DNA of 64,000 nt from NCBI GenBank assembly GCA_029531795.1, contig JAPEIS010000002.1, forward strand, positions 1,612,001 through 1,676,000, given 5' to 3'. The notes under the pieces were generated by a model, which was not told the DNA's origin, made no database searches, and saw only the letters and a program-made list of their open reading frames with translations. Each line of letters starts with the position of its first letter. Within the stretch, counting starts at the first letter, position 1. The stretch comes from Sclerotinia nivalis (taxonomy: Eukaryota > Ascomycota > Leotiomycetes > Helotiales > Sclerotiniaceae). Of this stretch, positions 59,285 to 64,000 are shown one piece after another. A program made the position numbers and the translations under genes.

Positions 59285-62200
59285 ATGAAGTTTCAAACTC
59301 TATCAGGCCTTGCGGCTTTGGCCACCGGCTTCCAGCTTGTTGCTGCCACCGGATGGTCAGACAAGTCTAGCTTTTCTTGCCCTTCAAACACCAACAATGA
59401 CTGCTCTTCAACCCAAAAGAGTGGATGGAATTTCAATGACCTTACATCTGGAAGCTTCAGCTCCTATGACGATTTCTCCTTCAGTGGATTCACATGCTCA
59501 AACTCTTTCGGCAAACGTGATAATCCCAAGTTCCCAAGAACATCATCAGGAAAATGCATTTCTGGTACAGCTTCCTCAAACCACGGATCCTGCCCTCAAT
59601 TCTCCTGTGGTAGCTCCTCCAAATCCGGCGGATCAAGCTCTGGATCCTCTGGCAGTATTTCCGCTTTCTCCATCTCTACAGTTCACGTTACTACTGAGTT
59701 CGACTGTGATTTGGAATTCCACTATGGTATGGGCGATGGATCTACTTGCAAGCAGGTCTCTCCTTGCTCAAGTCGAGGTTCCACCATCTCCAATACTCAA
59801 TGTGGTGGTGCTAAGAACGTCACCGTTGTCTACTCTTCTGCAAGTCAAACCCACACTGCCGCTACAGGAAAAGCATCTTGCAGTGTTGGTATTAGCTCAG
59901 TAGGATTCGACTGCAGTTCGGCATCTACTACTCAACACCCATCCACCACCTACATCAAGGCCACTTCTATCGAGACCACTTCCAGCGCATCCTCCAAGCA
60001 CACTTCTGTTGAATCTTCATTCAAGACTACCTTGGTCGCCTCTTCCAGCAAAATCACTTCGGTTAAGAGCATTCCTTCCCCGACAGGTACTTCATACACA
60101 CTTGTCGGAACTGGTTCAACCAAATCTTCGATTATCGGAACTGGAGTTAAGCCAAGCTCAAGTGCCGAGACTAGCATCAAGACTACAATCAAGCCAAGCT
60201 CAAGTGCTGCCACTAGCATTATTGGTACATCTGTTCACTCTTCCCCAGCCGGTTCTGCCCCAGGAAGCTCATCTGTTGTCCAATTGACCACTTCCACCAT
60301 TTACGCTACCTCTGTTTCTACCATCCTTTCTTGTGCTGCCTCTATCACCGACTGCCCAGCTAGATCGACTGTTTTGACTACTGTCGTGTAAGTTCAATAT
60401 ATTTTCCACATTCTGAATTTTTTCTAATGAGTTTTATAGAATCCCAGTTTCTACTACTATCTGCCCGGTCACTGCCACGGAAATTCCAGGTTCATCTGCT
60501 CCAGGTTCATCTGTTCCAGGTTCAAGTGCTCCAGCTTCATCTGCTCCAGCTTCATCTGTTCCAGGTTCAAGTGCTCCAGCTTCATCTGCTCCAGCTTCAT
60601 CTGCTCCAGCTTCATCTGTTCCAGGTTCAAGTGCTCCAGCTTCATCTGCTCCAGCTTCATCTGTTCCAGGTTCAAGTGCTCCAGCTTCATCTGCTCCAGC
60701 TTCATCTGCTCCAGGTTCTCCAGCCTCAACCGCTCCAGGATCATCTGCCAGCTCCATCATCGGTACATCAGTTACTGCTCCAGGTTCTCCAGGTTCATCT
60801 GCCAGCTCCATCATCGGTACATCAGTTACTGCTCCAGGTTCTCCAGCTTCATCTGCCAGCTCCATCATCGGTACATCAGTCACTGCTCCAGGTTCTCCAG
60901 CTTCATCTGTTCCAGCTTCATCTGCCAGCTCCATCATCGGTACTTCAGTTACTGCTCCAACTTCATCTGGTTCTGCCGCTCCCTCTATTCCATGTGTATC
61001 TTCCGGTGTCCTTCTTTCTGGCCAAACCGCTTGCCCAGTTTCCTCGGAATCTAGTCCATCTTCCTCGAAGGTCTCTTCTATCATCGGTACATCCGTCGGA
61101 ACTGCCCCAATTTCATCTCATGCCACTACCAGCGCAATCAGCCTCGCTACAACTGCTTACACCACTGTCGTTGTTCATGAATCAACCACTATTTGCCCAG
61201 TTACCTTGACTCACACCACTGGAGGTGTAACAAGCTTTGAGACCACTTCAACGACTTCTACTGTCCGCTCTTCATCCACAATTGTTACCTCAAGTGTTAT
61301 TACCAGCATCATTATCCCAACTAGTGCTCCAGATTCAAGTGCTCCCGCTTCCAGTTTACCCGCTTCAAGTGCTCCAGGCTCAAGCGCTCCAGCTTCAAGT
61401 GCTCCAGGTATCACATCTATTCCAGCTCCAACTGCCAGCAGCCCTGCTTCTTCATCAGCTCAAGGTGTCACTTCTATTCCAATTCCAATTGCCACTAGCG
61501 TTCAAACTACTGCCATCACAACAGTTGTTATCCAAACATCTACTACTGTCTGCCCAGTAACTTTGACCCACACCGCCGGAGGTGTCACCAGCTTTGAGAC
61601 CACGTCAAGTCTCTCAACTGTTTACTCTTCCTCTACTATTGTTTCCTCAACTGTCATCACTGTCACTGCCCCAGCGAGCTCAGTTCAAGGTCTTACTACC
61701 ACCGCCAGTGCAATCACCCCAACCCAAACCGCTCCATGCCCAGACGTCTTGCCTCAATGCTTGAACACCTGGATGTACTTGGTCGGTTGCGAGTCCAACA
61801 CTGATTCAAACTGCTACTGCCCAGACTCTTCATTCATTTCCAGCGTCTTTGGATGTGTATCCGCATATGGTGTTTCCGCATCTGACATTGATGCTGCCCA
61901 GAAATACCTCCAAGGTATTTGTGCTGCTCACGTCTCTACCAATCCAGCTATCGTTACCGCTGCTTCAACTGTCTACGTCCCAGCTCCTTCAAGCGCTGCT
62001 GCTATCACATCCGCTCAAGGTATCGCTTCTACCCCAGTTACGACCGTCACTCTCAGCACTACTTTAGTTGTTCCATGCACCGAGTCCACTGGTTCACTCT
62101 CCGGATCCGTCATTCCATCGTCATCAACCACTACCGTCATTGCCACCACAATTACGGTCCCACAAGTTGTTTTCTCCACTGCTCCAGCTGTTGGATCCGC

Positions 62201-62435
62201 AACCCCTAGCGTAGCCCTTATTCCAGGTACCACTGCTGCTTCCCAAGCCGCCGGTATCTCCACCTCTTTCCCATCCAGCACCAGCCAGGTCGTATCCGGT
62301 GTCGCAGGAGCTACCAACGTTCCACCTGCCGCTACCACCACCTCGCCCGTTACATTCACCGGCAGCGCAATCAAGACCAGCAGCGGCTTTGGTGGACTCT
62401 TTGCCGCCGCTCTCTTCGCAATCTTCGCTCTTTAA
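59285..62435 (+). CDS. Large Ser/Thr-rich GPI-anchored wall protein with CFEM-like domain (adhesin type)
   Basis: Exons 59285-60387 and 60440-62435 (52-bp intron, GTAAGT..TTATAG) give 1032 residues. A signal peptide (MKFQTLSGLAALATGFQLVAA) leads into a cysteine-rich N domain (~22-220; SSFSCPSNTNNDCSST, TVHVTTEFDCDLEFHYG, CSVGISSVGFDC). Ser/Thr-rich stalks follow, with tandem repeats (P-[GA]-SS-[AV] and an 18-residue SSIIGTSVTAPGS unit) and recurring TTICPVTLTHTTGGVTSFET blocks. A CFEM-like domain sits at ~800-865 (PCPDVLPQCLNTWMYLVGCE, NCYCPDSSFISSVFGC, QGIC) with seven rather than eight cysteines. The C terminus, SSGFGGLFAAALFAIFAL, is a GPI-addition signal. It is expected to be heavily O-glycosylated on the cell surface and to act in adhesion or wall integrity. 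Confidence 0.88.
60486..60735 (+). repeat. 15-bp coding tandem repeat in adhesin stalk
   Basis: About sixteen units of CCAGSTTCATCTGCT-like sequence encode P-(G/A)-S-S-(A/V). Units alternate in a higher-order pattern (GSSAP, ASSAP, ASSVP), which suggests recent expansion by unequal exchange or slippage. Confidence 0.9.
60750..60960 (+). repeat. 54-bp coding tandem repeat in adhesin stalk
   Basis: Three full units (60750-60803, 60804-60857, 60858-60926) and one partial unit begin AGCTCCATCATCGGTACATC. The third unit carries an extra 15 bp, equal to one unit of the neighbouring short repeat, so the two arrays have exchanged sequence. All lengths keep the frame. Confidence 0.9.
61183..61609 (+). 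repeat. Duplicated ICPVTLTHT(T/A)GGVTSFETTS block
   Basis: Imperfect copies start at about 61183 and 61540, 357 bp (119 codons) apart. Both encode a cysteine-containing TT(I/V)CPVTLTHT(T/A)GGVTSFETTS motif followed by a Thr/Ser/Val strand-like stretch. A shorter related motif (STTICPVTATE) begins exon 2. This is typical of repeat-built fungal wall proteins. Confidence 0.8.
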
Positions 62436-64000
62436 GCGATTAATCCGATCCCATCCATCTATCTATCTCATTCTGTTTTATTTAAGCAAGAACATATTCA
62501 TCGTATGCATAGCATCAAGTCCAGGAGGCGTTCAATTCGATACCACATTTCATTAGTCTATACCTGATTCTTTTCCTGATGGAAGAAAAATATTAATCAG
62601 CTTTGTTCCATCTTTATGGACGTTACGCCAGTCTGGCATGGTACACATGAGGGTTGGGTTGGGTAGGGAGGGAGGGAAAGCCGGATCTAATTATGATCAT
62701 GAGTAATGGGTGCGGATATTGAAGGAATGAAGGAAAGAAAAAGTGTTGTGTATGTACACTGTAATTATAGAGTTTTTCTTCTGAGAGAATATTAAAAGAG
62801 TATTATTCAATTGTTCTTTGTAAGACTTACATATGTTTGATGTGATATAAGTGCTTGTCATATGCTTTGATGTGATTATTTGGCCAGGTGAATTCTTTTT
62901 TATGGGTTCATTATTGTCCTTGAGGCTGATGAGAATCCCTTCATTATATAAAGGGAATTTGGATTTTGAGATTTCTTGAATGTGTATCTATTCACTACAA
63001 GTTAATCACATTTTTGTTTTGTATTATCCCTTCTACAAGAGAAGATTTTTGCTCTTGAATTGTACTCGATGTTAAGCGAAAATCATAATTGATAAGATCT
63101 GACAAGTTTCCTTGATTTAGATGTGGGATGCCTTCTATTGTTTAGTCCTATCACTCTTTCATTGCCTGCCAGAATCATTATTCCTAGACACCGGATATCC
63201 ATATCCGATTCATGAGATCTAATGACAAGGGAGATTTGGAGATTTTAGATGTGATATGAGGTATGAGGTATGAGATATGAGATATGAGATATTGATGGTA
63301 AGTAAAAGAGAAATTTGTAGTTTAACAAAGGGCTTGGGCAGGCGCTCAGGAAAGAATTTCCTTTCATCATCAAAGAAATATGTACTTGCAATGGAATGTT
63401 TTGAAGGGCGTGGTATCTTTGAAGTTGTGATATCATGATTGTATATAAATGTGTTACTGTGGGAATGTAAATAAAAGGAAAGATGAAAATTTCATATCCA
63501 TGGTATTCCTATGATCAAAAATGCCATTGTGTGGTTGGTGGTCTCATCGTTGAGATGAACCAACTTCTTCATTGAATGAGAGGAAATAGAAAATCATGAT
63601 ATTTATACGTTAACCTGTGAGATATACACATACACCTCGATATCAATTTGAGAAGAATGATAAAGTTTGCATCTAATGAGTCTGATGAGATGTTTTAAGG
63701 AGTTATAGTTCTTTCGATTCATATGCCAATAATTTCCCAAATACTTGACCCAAAATGCACGTTCTTTTAGTATACCTTTTCTGCATGAACTTATGTATGA
63801 TAATATGATGAAAGACCAAGGCTCTGACATATATATCATTCCCCCTTACTGTATGTTCCGAGCGACAGTAAAAGTAGTGGCATGGCGGTTAAGAGAAGTA
63901 CAAGATCTAGATACATGATCTTCTGACGTGGATCATTTTTATCCACTGCATCTATTTTCATCACAGCATAAGGCTCGTGCAACCCTTCATATTCTTGAAC
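62436..64000. other. Intergenic region to window end
   Basis: 3' region of the adhesin followed by AT-rich DNA, with tandem TATGAGATATGAGA-like repeats at 63252-63292. The frames at 63245-63436 and 63603-63839 (-) are low complexity and not called. Confidence 0.55.

Noticed and set aside
60434..61084. 216-codon open frame antisense to the adhesin stalk (Glu/Ala/Gly repeats)
   Set aside because: It is the mirror of a 15/54-bp in-frame repeat; repeats of length divisible by three keep all frames open. No independent start context or splice signal.
60427..61209. 260-codon Leu/His/Gln-rich frame on the plus strand within the adhesin
   Set aside because: Second-frame reading of the same repeat array; the true frame is fixed by splicing and by the flanking conserved motifs.

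Overview
The window looks like nuclear DNA of a filamentous ascomycete, most probably a leotiomycete of the Botrytis/Sclerotinia type. The placement is inferred from gene content and style. Introns are mostly 49-95 bp with GT..AG borders and CTAAC-like branch sites. tRNA genes carry introns after the anticodon. Intergenic DNA is AT-rich and full of microsatellites. The proteins are typical fungal versions of housekeeping and secreted families. No operons, phage elements, CRISPR arrays or intact transposons were seen.

Layout. 1-4058 (-): N-terminal half of a BEACH-domain protein, cut by the window edge. 6406-8236 (+): cerevisin-like vacuolar subtilase. 8806-12417 (+): 1203-residue Ser-rich disordered orphan. 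13522-13797 (+): possible small two-exon gene. 14686-15585: three intron-containing tRNA genes (Leu-AAG, Arg-TCT, Val-AAC) plus an orphan TPsiC-arm/B-box. 15586-20193: gene-poor. 20194-21728 (+): SREBP-type bHLH factor without membrane segments. 23556-25031 (-) and 25446-26955 (+): divergent pair IWS1/SPN1 and BRL1/BRR6. 28451-30230 (-): SRPK-type kinase. 33323-34352 (+): decayed FAD monooxygenase. 34908-36244 (+): secreted kelch protein. 36773-40889 (-) and 41800-43079 (+): divergent pair GRIP golgin and lunapark. 43325-44017 (-): Ser-rich orphan. 45157-46234 (-): two weak small-gene candidates. 46.2-51.6 kb: gene-poor. 51620-52456 (-) and 52767-53388 (+): divergent pair DID2/VPS46 and a DUF427 protein. 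53.4-59.3 kb: gene-poor, with one small coding relic. 59285-62435 (+): large repeat-rich, GPI-anchored, CFEM-like wall protein. 62436-64000: nothing coding.

Functional picture. Most genes are core cell biology: endomembrane traffic (BEACH protein, golgin, lunapark, DID2, vacuolar protease), nuclear envelope (BRL1), transcription elongation and splicing control (IWS1, SRPK) and sterol/hypoxia-type regulation (bHLH). The secreted kelch protein and the CFEM-like adhesin are the surface-exposed, fast-evolving genes. Gene models were spliced by eye from reading frame, GT..AG borders and family conservation, so exon edges are predictions.

I found no clearly new multi-gene system. The items most worth checking are the 9-base first exon of the golgin, an apparent GC-AG intron in DID2, the Val tRNA with an altered T-loop beside an orphan B-box, the C-to-G composition switch inside several genes, the monooxygenase relic and the repeat architecture of the adhesin.
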